Below, piece by piece: positions 1 through 13,000 of a DNA stretch of 62,000 nucleotides. Position numbers and translations under genes: made by a program. Source of the DNA: Lingula anatina (Eukaryota; Brachiopoda; Lingulata; Lingulida; Lingulidae); assembly GCF_001039355.2 (NCBI RefSeq), contig NW_019775666.1, positions 36,527 through 98,526 on the forward strand. Reading direction: 5' to 3'. The number at the start of each line of letters is the position of its first letter. Within the stretch, counting starts at the first letter, position 1. Under the pieces are notes generated by a model, which did not search any database, was not told the DNA's origin, and saw nothing but the letters and a program-made list of their open reading frames with translations.

Positions 1-10
1 GGTGGGGGGT

Positions 11-46
<36 letters not shown>
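1..46. repeat. poly-G tract
   Basis: Nearly pure G run (one T near the start) at the window edge. It is a simple repeat and may be partly an assembly-edge effect. Confidence 0.9.
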
Positions 47-47
<1 letters not shown>

Positions 48-991
48 AGTTCGTCACGTTCACAGAACCCTAGCTGTGGAGGTACCCCCCTCCCTCCCAA
101 AAAAACTGTATAACAGAGTAACGAAACATTAAAATAGCCGTAATTTAATACATTATATTTACAAAGCAAAACGAAGCCAATCTAGATAATGTACCGGATC
201 TGCCAGTGTATATATGAGGTTATAATACGAATACTGACTACTGAAGGTACGATAGTGCCGATTTTGTGTTCACTTTTGAAATTGACCAGATTTTACGACG
301 AAAAAACCAGCTGGAAATAAAAGAATTCTTCACATTTGAGACGCTACCATCTGCGTAAATAAACAAAAACGTCAGGCTAAGAGGTATTGTTTGCCGTTTT
401 TCTGTTGTGTTTTTATCGCTCCCTCCCTCCCTCCCAAAATGTACTTTAAGTAGCTATGCATCTCATCTCAAGAATCGCATCCCCATTTTATCCCCTATAT
501 TATTCAATAAGAAGTCAGATTAAAGTTTGTTATCGCCCCAGAACGATTTTTCATTTTGCCGCGCCCTTGCACTGAAGCATCGTTTTACCTTCCGACTTGA
601 CAAAACCGGTCCGTAGGCAAGATTTCTGTTGTCTTGATTAATCCCACTAGCTATTTATATGGCGTGTCTTTTTCACTTCCAAATTTACATTCCAAATTTA
701 CATTTTCGGTACTAAAAGCAGAACCGCAGTGCTAAATTGAAAGGTTCAGTATTGTAAGTACTAAAATTTTTCATTGATGATGAAGCCAGCTGGCAGTCGT
801 GCTTCACTTTTTATCACGTTGAAATCTCAAGGACGTACCCTTTGTCTGCAACGCTTCTTAATACATGTACCTGCAATTGACTAAAACGCGTATGTACGCG
901 TTCTGTTTTACATCTCGTTTAAACAACACTGTTAAATCAAACAGGTTAATTGACATCGGTGAAGTTCTAGGGTTTTCCTATATACGATGTA

Positions 992-1159
992 CAGGGGCGG
1001 ATCCAGAGATATTTTCTGACAGTCTTCCAAATTATTTTTGTTAATCCATCCTCCATTTTTGACCGTCTTCCGACAGAAAATATTAGATACCCGTCAATGT
1101 AAACTTTAAAATCTGACCGTCTTCCGGAAGACCCAGAAGACGGCCTAAATCCGCCCCTG
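992..1159. mobile_element. hAT-like MITE with CAGGGGCGG terminal inverted repeats
   Basis: The element begins CAGGGGCGGATCC and ends ATCCGCCCCTG, its near inverted complement. Internally the phrase GACCGTCTTCCG occurs twice (near 1060 and 1115), with GTCTTCC again near 1022. The ends resemble those of non-autonomous hAT elements of invertebrates (family knowledge). The flanks share only ATGTA, so a clean 8-bp target duplication is not seen. No transposase is encoded. Confidence 0.7.
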
Positions 1160-1858
1160 AATGTAAGCTTTGCGTCCTTAGTGTACTCTCCTTCCCCTTT
1201 GTCCGTCACGGCCGTCACAAATAATAAGCTTCAAGTGCAGAGGATTGACGGAAATGTTACAAAGAACATATTGTTCAACACTGCAACATGTCTGTAATTG
1301 TTAATTGTAATTTTTGCACAGGTAAAACATTTATTGAACATTGATCATTCCCAGGGAAGAAAAGCAAGACCAAAGAATGGGAGTACATCTATAAACCCTC
1401 TTCGTAATATCCCTTCTGCTACGTAAGTTTTCAACGCTTCACACGCTATTAAAAGAGAAAGAAGATATGCAGTTACATGTTCCTTAGTTAAAAGTTCAGG
1501 CAGCGAAAATCCTTTGCGTTCTCAACATTTTTCAGAAAAAAAATGTAGCATTCCGAAGCCCATACAAACAACACTGTAATATTGAAAGTCCATACCTTTT
1601 CTTTATTTGGATTCTCGGTTTTGGATTCTCATTTCGCGTAAAAAATGTCATTTTTGAGCAGGGATATTATGTTCATTGACTCAAGTGGCTATAAGATATA
1701 CCCTTGGGATAAAAGAAAAGTCTGTCTGCAAAGAAAATGGGAAGATTTCAAACGGTTTCTATATCATGACTTCAGATGAGACGCCATTCATAACGTATCT
1801 ATACTCCATTTGATGGCACTTTTCCCGTACAATTGACTTACCATTCATGTATCTTAAA

Positions 1859-1950
1859 CCACCCCCCCCCCCAAAAAAAAAAAAAAAAGAGAGAGAGAAA
1901 AGAAAAGAAAAAATGAATTAAATAAAGATGATAATAATAATAATAATAAA
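1859..1950. repeat. low-complexity C/A/AG/ATA stretch
   Basis: Consecutive C run, A run, AG-rich run and (ATA)n microsatellite. Simple sequence with no coding potential. Confidence 0.85.
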
Positions 1951-3572
1951 AGAGAGTTATGAGAGAAAGGGAGAGAATGATATATGATTATTGGTTTATA
2001 GTGCCCCAGAGCGCAAAATGGGAGAAAACTCGAGTCATGTAGGGACCTTTTCAATCCATTTTTCATTTTCTTCAGTTAAAATATGCTCGGGACAGACCTA
2101 TGACATTGTCATTGTTGTTAATACTTAATCACTGAAAACGTTCAATAAAAAGGGAAAACATCCTGTTTTCTAAACGCCTTGGAAGGATATATCACTCGAA
2201 TGAACTCTCTGCGGTAAACTTGTACAACACCGCCCTCCATTTGTCTGCTTCAAGAAAAAAGTTAAAGAATTAACGTGTAGTGTTATCTTGCAAAGGACAC
2301 GTACTGGAAAGACGGAGATAAAACAAAATACAAACATGAGTAAGTTTCACGCCCTTGACGCTGGCACTTTCACCTCTCCTACCAGACATATGGAAATGAT
2401 GAGATTTGAATTGGGCAAATCCGGGGCATGGAAGGCAATAATATCCACATCCGTAGCATCTTTTTATGTTTTTCACTCTTTTTCTCTCTCTTGTAAACCA
2501 GTTTTTCAGGTTATCTCTTGCCCCGTGAGACGTAGTAAACACACGCCTCATTGGTGAAAAACAATGTACATTTAGTGTTTCGCTGGTGGTCGTGACCCCA
2601 TCCGAATACGGTAGACTGCACGAGTGAAAAGCGCCTACAGAAGAAATTAGAATTAATTTTTCGGCGTAACTTTTATATCCGAAAAGATTTAAATAAATCG
2701 GGGTGAATACTTTGGCCTGTTTCTTCATGTAACTGTTCATTTCGATCTCTATATTCATTTACTTGTTTATGAATTTATTTATTGGATTGTTTTTTCTTTT
2801 CTTTAAAACGTAAGTCTCTCCTCGGGCTTCCCTCTCTTCAGGATTTCCAAAAAATGACGCATATATAGTGTCGACTCGTTTATGATTTTGCCAATACAAC
2901 CAGGTTGATAAAATTTGCCAGGAGACCAAAGAAAACTACTTTCTTCTAAAATTGTTAAAATATGACCTATGAAGAACGGTCAATGACAAAGCAATGCGTT
3001 TTAAGTATAGAAAAGTACCTTTTGAGTTCGGTTAAGTTGAAATAATTTTTTCTTGTTTTAAGTATTTTGTAGTAACAGTGCGTTAGATGAAAAAAATATA
3101 CAATTACGCGGTTAACCACCATTACCACATCTATATCCTGAAAAGATTTTTTATAATTAAAATCATATTTGTAGCAGTATTTAGTGGAAAAATACAATAA
3201 CCAATAAGCATAACTTTTTGTCGTCATAAAAGCGGTGGCACGCTCCTAGAATAAACTACGTTTTTAACATTGAAGGTTAAACGTAAACAAGGTCCAACTG
3301 CGGAAACCACAACAAGGCGTTTGCTGCATTAAAAGTCATGAAAAGCGATATGAAAACGTCAAATATTTGAGTCATGAGCTTAACTTACATAAAGGGTGTG
3401 CGTAAGTTGAAAGTAAGAGAAAAAAGATGGCAACAAAGAAAATGTGCAGTATTTTCTACTCTGCATGAAAAAAAATCTCACCTGTTAAAATCCGGGAAAG
3501 AAACCTTAAAGACCCTGCTCCTGTAAAAATACTCACTGACAAGCTTCTTCAGTTAACATCATGTTGTTTCAG

Positions 3573-4005
3573 TATAAATGCATGTTAACCAATCAGACGA
3601 ATTCTAGATTAAACACTTAACCGCGAGTGGCGGGAATTTGTACATGACATCTGATCTGGCCGTTGCCATGTGACGAAACGGCGTACAGGCAGTTCAAGTT
3701 GGATAGATGCAGGGCGGGGGCATTTGTAGTAAGTAGCAGTGCTACGTACACGCCATTCTCAGAACATAGGTTAGAGGACTTGCAAGCACAGGGGACTTAC
3801 GCTAGGAATCTGAACCTAATAAGAATCTAATAAGGATTTAGGAGCAAGGTACTTTGCCCGTGCTGTGTGTGTTGTCAGTTACCTTGACGACAGCTCCTCT
3901 GCAGTGATTTGGTATCATTACGTTTACACGCTCAGTGAGAATTAGGGAACAGGCACTTGCCGAACTTGCGACGCACAAAGGAAAAGGTAAACGAGTAGCC
4001 CAGTG
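3573..4005 (+). promoter_or_regulatory. candidate promoter and 5' UTR of the mosaic mucin gene
   Basis: This stretch lies directly upstream of the first coding exon and has more CpG than the introns that follow (for example around 3620-3730). A TATA-like TATAAA is at 3573-3578 and a CCAAT at 3589-3593, but their order is reversed from the usual arrangement, so neither can be taken as a proven core element. The transcription start cannot be placed from sequence. Confidence 0.3.
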
Positions 4006-4060
4006 ATGAAGATCGGGTGGGCCAATATGGAATTTCTACGCCTACTGGTTGTTGTTTTAG
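4006..4060 (+). CDS. mucin gene exon 1: start codon and signal-peptide core
   Basis: ATG at 4006 is followed by MKIGWANMEFLRLLVVVL and a strong donor (G|GTAAGT). A second in-frame Met (residue 8) sits directly before the hydrophobic core and could be the true start. The exon ends in phase 1 and joins 21635, which completes the hydrophobic stretch with VFATVPAYGG, a plausible signal-peptidase site. Confidence 0.8.
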
Positions 4061-7000
4061 GTAAGTTTATCGAAAACTAATCACACGCACAGATGGAAGA
4101 TTAAACATAGCAACTGTGTTCTATCAGAAAGGTTTCTGCCGGTGAAACTGACGATCGTTAAAAGGACCTGGCCACCGCATAGACTCACATAGTCAAAAAA
4201 AGACCAAGGTGCTTTAAAAGGAACAATCAGTGGAATCCGTGTACTCAAGTTTTTTTGCAAGTTTATTGTGCGTAGAAAAAAATAGGTCACAGGTGTACTT
4301 TGATTAATTTCATTTTTTGAAACCAACAAATTTGAACGGCGTGTAGGTCGGTATTTTCCAAATGCCAGTGGTACATGTATTAGTTTTTAATGACAATAAA
4401 TCACTACATGTACCAGTATTCAAGTATGCTATGCATTTGATTTGCACGTTCTGCAACCAGCAGCAACCCTACAGAGGGGACTGGAACGCACCTACTGTAG
4501 TTCATGTATGAATTGTACTCAGTAATTGTTCCTCGGATTGAATCTAATATAACACGCTTTACAAACTGTTTTTCATTTCAACATATCACAAGATTATGTT
4601 ATGGGCACATGGCCAGACCTGGATGTTTTTTACCCTTTATCTTCCATTGAGAGACCGTGTGCACATGATCTCTTTGAACCCCAGGTGGTATAAAAATCAA
4701 TTCAACTTTCGTTTTACTCTGCGCTGGCCGTTATTACTCTACCAAGAATGTTCTACAACCTGTAGTGATATAAGTTCAGGAATCAAGTCAGGTCTACCTT
4801 TTTTTATGAAAGCTCTGTTACTCATCATGTTCTTAACAATATAATATTATAACACAATAATAATAATAATAATAATAATGATGATGATGATGATGATGAG
4901 AAGTACAGACTGCAGAACTTTACGGTCCTGGGATTTAGAATTAATTGTGTTCCTGGTTGTGCTGCCAAATCTGAAGTTTTTATGTGAATATTTGTGGCAC
5001 TAGTGCAAGTTGCAGAATATCATTGGGTTATTTCCATTGGAAAGTCAAAGTTTTCAAATATCTTTCAAGAAAACGGCGGCATTGATGGATAGGTTGGTTG
5101 AGAAGGGGGGTGGGGGGTGGAGAAATTTGAAAATATATTGATTGATTTTTACAGTATGAAGAAGGATGGGGTAGGAAATTGGAGGAAGAAGATATGCAAC
5201 CCAGTTGAGGTCTTATAAAACTGAAAGAGCATTCAGTTTTTTTTTTTTTGACAAAAACTTAAGCATAACTCCAGTTAAGTATATCTAATATGTCTACACC
5301 AAGACCAGTTATCTTAACATAGAGATAGGATGGTCAGTTATCTGGTCAAACCCTGGCCATCACCTGTTCACCTAACAGCTGGGGGTTAGTGGGCCACTGC
5401 TAATTAATTGTTCCAATCTGGGGGAAGTAGCCAAGTTAACTGGATTATCTAGCTTATGTTTAGATTAGCAGTATATGATCTCCTTGGATTAATTATGTGG
5501 TGGGGATCTGAGGGACCCGGGCAAATAATAGATGAATTGTATCCATGTGCATTGTATCTATCCCCTTTATATGAAAGTGAGAGAGAGAGAAGGGATAGAG
5601 AAATGAAAATAATGATACTTTACTGAGATAAAAATTTGTTTGCATATATACATGATAGCCATTCTACTACCATTTAACTGCAAAGGATTGAAAAGACAGA
5701 AGACTGTATTAATTTATTACAATAAAATATCACGAAATTGTGCAAAGACAAACTAAAAATGAAAAATGATGAATTATCAAGAGATAAGAATGTTCAGAAT
5801 GAAACAGCAAGAAAACAAAACAAAAAAGACCTATGTTGAAAGAGGATATAAGAAAAAATTAAAACAGAAAAAAGGTTTTAAAAAGTAGTGAAAAGGGAAC
5901 TTAAGGAGACAAGTGAAGAAGGAAGGAAAAGGAAATATTATAGAAGTATTAAGTACAAGCGAGTCTGATTGCCTTGCACATGTTCAGTATGACTGTTGAT
6001 GTTATTTTAGCTTATGTTTTTAACACCCCACCATGATGATAAGTGGATTATTGCCTTTTCCTGGCATGTTGTATTCTTGAAGGCTTGGCTTTGAAAAAGT
6101 GATTGGATTTAAAAGTGTTTTAGTGCTCAATAAAGATTATTATTAAGATTACATAAATGTCAGCATATCCCATATTTGATCATTGATATTTTTGACTCTA
6201 TGCAAACAGAAAACATTTCTTCAGTAATTGCTTATATGTAAGTATACTTGAGATATGAGCCAGTACTTGAGATAATACATGCATAGGACTTCTACATTTT
6301 GATCTGAATGTGTTTTATAAACCATTGACATTTCAGGAATGAGAAAAACACAGTGTATTAGGTTGACCTAAATCTGGGCTTGTTTGTACCTAGTTTGGAC
6401 TTTGCCAGTTCAAGAACCATTGCTTGTTGTACTTGGGTGTGGTCTAGCTGGCAGTTTTCAATCAAAATCATAAATAGCTCCACTATCACAGTTGTGTAAG
6501 TGGGTTGCAATCTAGGGATGTAGTATCAGGTGTCACAATAATATATTGACTAAGATGCATGATCATATGGAGCTTTCACCAAATTCAGTGTATCTGCCAT
6601 GGGTGACTACATCTGATTATTCAGTGATGTAAAGGACCAATTTCATTTATATAGTTTTAACTATTGAAGGCTTATTATTGTTAAAGAAGAGACCTGTTTT
6701 CTGTGAGCTATCTTAATTGTTAAGAGACAGCACATGCTTTTCTCTGTTCTCTGTTCTCTCTCTCTCTCCCTTTTCCAAGCCCATCATTGGGTACAGGTAA
6801 AGTGCATGGCAATTTTCAAAGAACAGAGAAATAGCAGGGAACTGAAATAACTATAACAATAAACACATAATTACTTGAGGCAGAATGAGAAATGAAAGAA
6901 AGAAAAAACCTGTACAGAAATGTTCCTGGGGATATTGTTTCTGTAGAGTAATGGACTACTCCAGGCAGCAAATTGGTTGCTGATGACAGGAAAGAGGTTC

Positions 7001-10000
7001 AACAAAGGTTGAAATAACAACTGCATGTGCTTGAAATTCACATCAAGTAGGCAAATATTCCCCACTGTATCTGTAAGGGAGAGTTTATATGTTTATTGCT
7101 GTAATATGTTGCAATGGGATGGTTGATTATGGTGTATCATACAGGCATTACAGGCAGTTCCAGAGGTGGGATACCTAGATTTAGGTCACAGAAGAAGCAA
7201 AATTTTCAGGTCCTCACCATGCACATTTGAATCAGAAAAAGAACAAGTCTTGGTAAAGCTAAGGGCAAGGGATATGTCCCATAGCTCCACTTTGAGTTCT
7301 GAAACTATGAAAGTCATTGCCAACAGTGAGCAAGGCCACTTGTTCTCCCAAGTATAATTTTACCCTAAGTGAGAGTGGGTGTGAGTGGTACAGCTATCTT
7401 TTCTTGTAATCTTAAGTTTATTTACACAGACACTTATGGGATCTCAAGTTAAGTGCCTATGGAAGCTCTGGTTGAATTTTTACAGGAGAGAGGCCTTGTT
7501 AAAAACCAAAAACCAAATTCTGGTTGGTTATAACAAAAAATTAGTTACTTTTAACTTCATTAAAACAGAGACTTGATTACAATCTCTTTTTATATTTAAT
7601 TAGATTTAAATCTCACAGACACAGAAAGGGAAATCTTCAATGCAACAATAGCATGTTAGAATGAGCTAGATATATATTTTACCCACCATCAGTGAAATAA
7701 AAGGTCAGTGAGAGGAAGTGTAGGAGTGAAATGCCAGATTGATGTGGCTTTGGGGTTGCCATGATTCTAGCAAGCATACTGATAACAAGTGACATTCCTT
7801 GTGGCTTGGAAAGTTTAAAAGTGATATTACATAACTATTCTTGAAAAGTACCTGTAAAAGGCATGGTTGGTAAATGTTTTTGATGATATGCAAGTTTTTC
7901 TAGTGATTAGCGTTACCTTCAGAGAGAGTGGGTGGAGAGAATTTTGTGTGACCAGCTGTGATCAGCTGTAGCAGTGGCGCGTTACAATTTTTACAGTATA
8001 TAGTTAAGTTCATGTAAAATATCAACCCTAATGTTAATTTCAAATAGTACAATGTAAGAACATCATTTCTGAAAGTATATACTTGATAACTGTTACATGT
8101 TCAGATATAACATTGTACTGCGAATGTTTGGTAATTATGGTAAGACCATTGAACTTTCTGACTGAATTAAGATTTCTTGTGGAATGAGGACAATGCAGTG
8201 TGAACATAGCCACCTCAGGCTGCACAGCCTTCACCTCTGTCTGATTGTCAAAATATCTGCCTTGGTAACCTGGGTACATGTAGAATAGAAGTCTCTTGTT
8301 GACTGACATGTTTACACAAGCAATATGGCCTAGAAATTGCTGTATGCTGTGAATGGGTATACACCCTCAGGAGTGTCTGGTGTGGACTTACAGTGTACAT
8401 ACACATTGACAAAACTTTTGTTCTAAGTTGTCACCCTGAGTTTCAGAGCCTTTTGTGAACACACTTCCAGACCTGTTTTTAGCCAGCAATTCAAAGGCTT
8501 GGGGGCGGGTCTTTTTCTGAAAAGATGGACTTTTATTTTCCATTCAAAGGAATGGTTCTTTTGAACCCATTGACTACCTTGCTTACAGGTCTGTACTAGT
8601 ACCGTGTACCTGTATGACCAACAGCATAGCCCTGTTCCCAGAGCTTTCAGATGATGGTAATTAAGGTTACACATAACATTAATTGGGTTGAAAAGATTCA
8701 CCACCTGTAGCCTGAGAAATGGTTGGTAATAAATTGATGGAATACTTATTGATTAATCTGTATCAAAATAGAATCTGATTACCTATATATAGTAATGAAC
8801 AAACTACACATTGAATGCTGAATTGAAAAAAAAACTTTATTTATAGAGATAAATTTCTCCCTGCGTATACAGACACAAATAATACACTTTATTCACAGAA
8901 ACTTCCTTGTGCTAAACTGCTAATGTGTGTTTTTTCCTACTTACTTGTGAAAAACTTAATTTTTAATTGATATATATGCTAGAGACTTTTCATATTCTGA
9001 AGCAGCTGTGGTGAATTGTATGGTATCTGTTTTTCAACCATTAAATCACGAATTGCAGCCACAGAAGTGTACGTATTAATGATATCTTTATCCATCTTAT
9101 TATTTTCTTTGATATTGGTGTTGGGTTTTCTGGAACTAATCCAAGTATTTTTCCACTTCAAAAAATAGAAGATTGGGGAGAGTGATACTGGAGAGGAACC
9201 TACTAATTTGTTAATTAATGGATCATCAACAAAATAGTCAATTCTTTCTTGACCATTTGTGACCTATCCCCAAAATTCATCAAAGTCCATCCATTGCTTT
9301 TTGCGTAAAACATAACCTCCTCCATTGTTGGATGTAATAATAATAATGATAATAATAATAATACACATTCATTTTTTTAGACTTATTGTGTCTGAATCTG
9401 TCACATGCACATGGCAAGTTTGATTTTAGACACACGTTTTTAGTTTATACGATTTGTTTGGAATGAATAACAGATGGTGACTTCTCAGTTGAAACAATAC
9501 TACAGGTCATATGCCAGTTTTGGTTGTAGTTTTTCCTGAGGTTGTATTTCACCAGAAACTGTAGAGTAAGAGTCATACAAAGAGGGTATATGTGATTTGA
9601 TTAATGGCCTTAGGAAATTTATGTGAGGTGTCCTTACAAAAAAGCTGTCTTGTTACAATCTTAAGTCATGCCCATTGATAGACAGACGAGGTTTTAGACA
9701 TTTTTGTGCATATAACTGCCTATTGTTTGAAATGCTTTTTTGACAGGGATTGGGTGGGCATAAAATATGGATTTATATGTTGTGACAATTTGATGTGCAT
9801 GGAACAGCCCTGTCATCCAACCCTTTTTAACCAAATAAAAATTGCCAGTACATATCAAACATGCAGTCTGATGATAAACCAAAATACTGGTAACATGTCT
9901 TTATAAGTTAGATTTTCAAAGATGTATTGCCATCTTTTTCTCCAAGCCATTGTGAGAGAAAGTGGCTTCATTTTGGTGTCAGCTGGCTTTTTCCTTTTTT

Positions 10001-13000
10001 TCATGTCTTGAAATGTTCTGGTTTATGTTTTCCTGTCAATAGATAGTCAAAGAGATCTGTATTTTTTGTCATTTGTGCTGTCCAAGCAAGGTGACACCCA
10101 TAGTGTTAAGTGCAAGATTTCTGAGAATAGGCAATTTCAATTTTTGTCTGAGATTTGATCTTGGTTTGACTGGTTCTAAATTTCTGCTAATGTTCCTTAC
10201 AAAGAGCCAAATCAGTGAGAAGGTTTCTTTTTTCACAGAGACCTTATGTTTTAATTATAATTTCAAATTCTTTTTATGTCATGTTTGTTTACAGTTCCCT
10301 CGCATGAATTTCAAACAATATGTAATATTGGTATTTTACAGCATTTATAAAGTCAATTAAAAAAAATTAACATTTCCTATTGACTTCAGTGAAGTAACAT
10401 AGAAATATTGATGGGATTCCATGAAAAAATCTCACTTGTTTGGTATGCAATGAATCATTATCATGTGTGCAGTGTAATTTCTCATACCTTTGTTTCAGTG
10501 AATAAACCAAAGCTCTTCATGTTAGGAGAGCTATATATATATTCTTGTGGTTGAGGAAGGAAACCTATGCATCATTATTCGCAGTTTGCAACACCCTGCT
10601 CTAGTGAGCCACGCCCAAGAGTGGATTCTCTCACTGTGCACAGCAGATAGTGTTGTATTTATAGAGTCGTTCTAAAGCAGATTGCTCAGATAACATTGGT
10701 GTTGGAATGAAGGTGTGGTGTTTTCTAACAATCAACAGAATTATACCTGGCTTGGGCACCAACTTGAAATGTATGGGCCCCGTCTGTGGATTGGAAACAA
10801 TGATTGGGTAGTTTTCAGTATAAAACATTTGAAGGGAACGTGTTATCTCTGCCATGCAGGACTGCCAGAACATGCAGATTACCAATACCCTTTTTGGGCC
10901 CTAATAACAAACATGAAATCCCCAACTAGTGTGTTTATATCTCCCTGTTACTGGACCTTAAAAAATTCCTGGTTTGGCTTAGATAAGCTACTTCATTGAA
11001 GTATGGGTATCTCATCAGTTTTAATTTGGCCATTTTCTTACAGATGTTATTTTATTTCATCAGTTTTAATTTGGCCATTTTCTTTCAAATGTTATTCTTT
11101 AGAATCACCTTCCATATTTTGGGTGTTTTGAAAAATGTGTTACGTTAAGTAAATAAACTTTGTCACATGACATGGTTAGATGTGTGGTTTACTAATTTGC
11201 CTCATGGTGAAAACATAGTAATACATATATATGTAGTTAGGTAAATGTGTAATTTTTTGTGTCAAAAGCAAACAATGAACAAAAGCTACCAGAATCTGAA
11301 TATACTCACTTTGATGTTATAGCATGCTACAAAACAACTATATGTCCTAGTTGAAATTTTGAAAATGAAGTATCCAATAACCTTTTGAAGTTAAAGACAT
11401 CTTGGTGGTTAATGGGTCTTGCTAAAAGAATTACAGTGATGGAAGAATATCTGTAGAATGCAGATGATTTGTTTATCTGTGATATTTGACATGGCTTTGG
11501 CCACATAGACAAAGGTCAAAAAGCCTCCTGGCATAGCTGCCCTGAAAGCTTCAAATCTATAAGTGATGACAGATCCTGCCAACTGAGATGTTGGGCTGTG
11601 AAATTGGATCAAATGTCATATGTTTCAGACTTGATTGACATCATTTAGTAAAAATATTTTTCTTTGACTGAAAAAGCTGCATATTTCTTGTGAAAGAACT
11701 TTTTTGATTTACTAAAACTCTCATGAGCATAAATTTCCCTAAAACATTAACTTATATTGGCTGCATAAAAAATGGAGAAGATTTTGTTTTTGGCCAGGCA
11801 GATTTCTCATCATAAAACAATATTCTTTAACTTAAATATGATGGAGATTTGTTTGAATTAGCTAGTTTTTTCAACTATTTCAACTTAAAATGTAGAGATA
11901 GAATGAAAAACAACTACTGGTAATATTGAAAAATTTGACATCAGAGAATCCTTTCCGTCTGATGCTGAATGTCTTGTCAGTAAATGCTGCTTTGCCAGCT
12001 GCAGACATCTCACCTACTGCAGACCATCATTCAAGATATGGCACCATTCACAAATATGAATCTGCCATTTTTTTAGGATGAAGGGGGCAGGGGGGTGCAG
12101 ACATGGAGGATAGAATGAACATTACTCAGGAGGAACTTCATTGTGTCATCACTGTGAAATAGGGTCTTGCTATTGCTCCTTACTCAAGCATTTTGTTTTT
12201 ATTACTCTGAATAGAAGTGTCAGTGCAGTTACATTGATGGCTTATTTACTCTAAAATGCTTTTACACCCACAAGTCATTACTTCTGAAGTCAGCAACCTC
12301 AAAATGAAATTCAAGAAATGACGTTTCTCGGTCAATTGTGGTGCTCTGAGTAAAGGCAGAGACAATTCTTGGGTAACCTTAAAAGTCAGTTGACAATAAT
12401 ATCAAACACCATTGGTCATCATGTCTGTCTGACATATGTTGAGCAAAGATATGAAACCTCACCATTTTAGGCATATATTTTCTAATTAGTGACAAGTATA
12501 CATACTGTATCATTGAACATAATTGATAATATTGATAACAGTCTTGTTTATGAAGCCCAAACTATAATTGGTGTGTCTTCAGAATTGTCTTATCAAAGCA
12601 ATTGTACATGTAGCTACAAGAAGCAAATAGTTAACTTTTGCTTCTCCCTCTGGGGTTCGCCTTATAATCCGAGGGTTTATTGTTCTGATATAGATACAGT
12701 GTATGGACCGTCTTTTTGCTCACCACTTGTTTGTGTCTGAACAATCACATGTCTGTTTCCTTATTTAAAAGAAAAAGTTTTTTTCTAAAAAGACTACTGC
12801 AAATAATGCTTAAGCCAGGTGTTGAAAATAAGTGCATCCATGCATGTTCTTTTAGAATAATAGCTAGTGAATTTACCCCAAGCAACATTGTGCAGCATAA
12901 TAAATCTATCAAGTCAAAGGCCATGGTTCTCAACATGCTGCCTTTGTAATAAATACTATTTGGCTTAATATGACTCAACCTCTTTTTATATTGTTTTCAC

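Larger units (their letters stand above)
47..3570. other. intergenic region, no gene recognised
   Basis: No coding exon can be supported here. The longest open frame (2270-2758, minus) shows no known domain and is overlapped by another chance frame. The region holds the hAT-like MITE described separately and a low-complexity stretch at 1859-1950 (C run, A run, AG and ATA repeats). Confidence 0.6.

Noticed and set aside
2270-2758. 162-codon minus-strand open frame
   Set aside because: No recognisable domain or motif, overlapped by a plus-strand chance frame, and no clear splice or expression signal around it.
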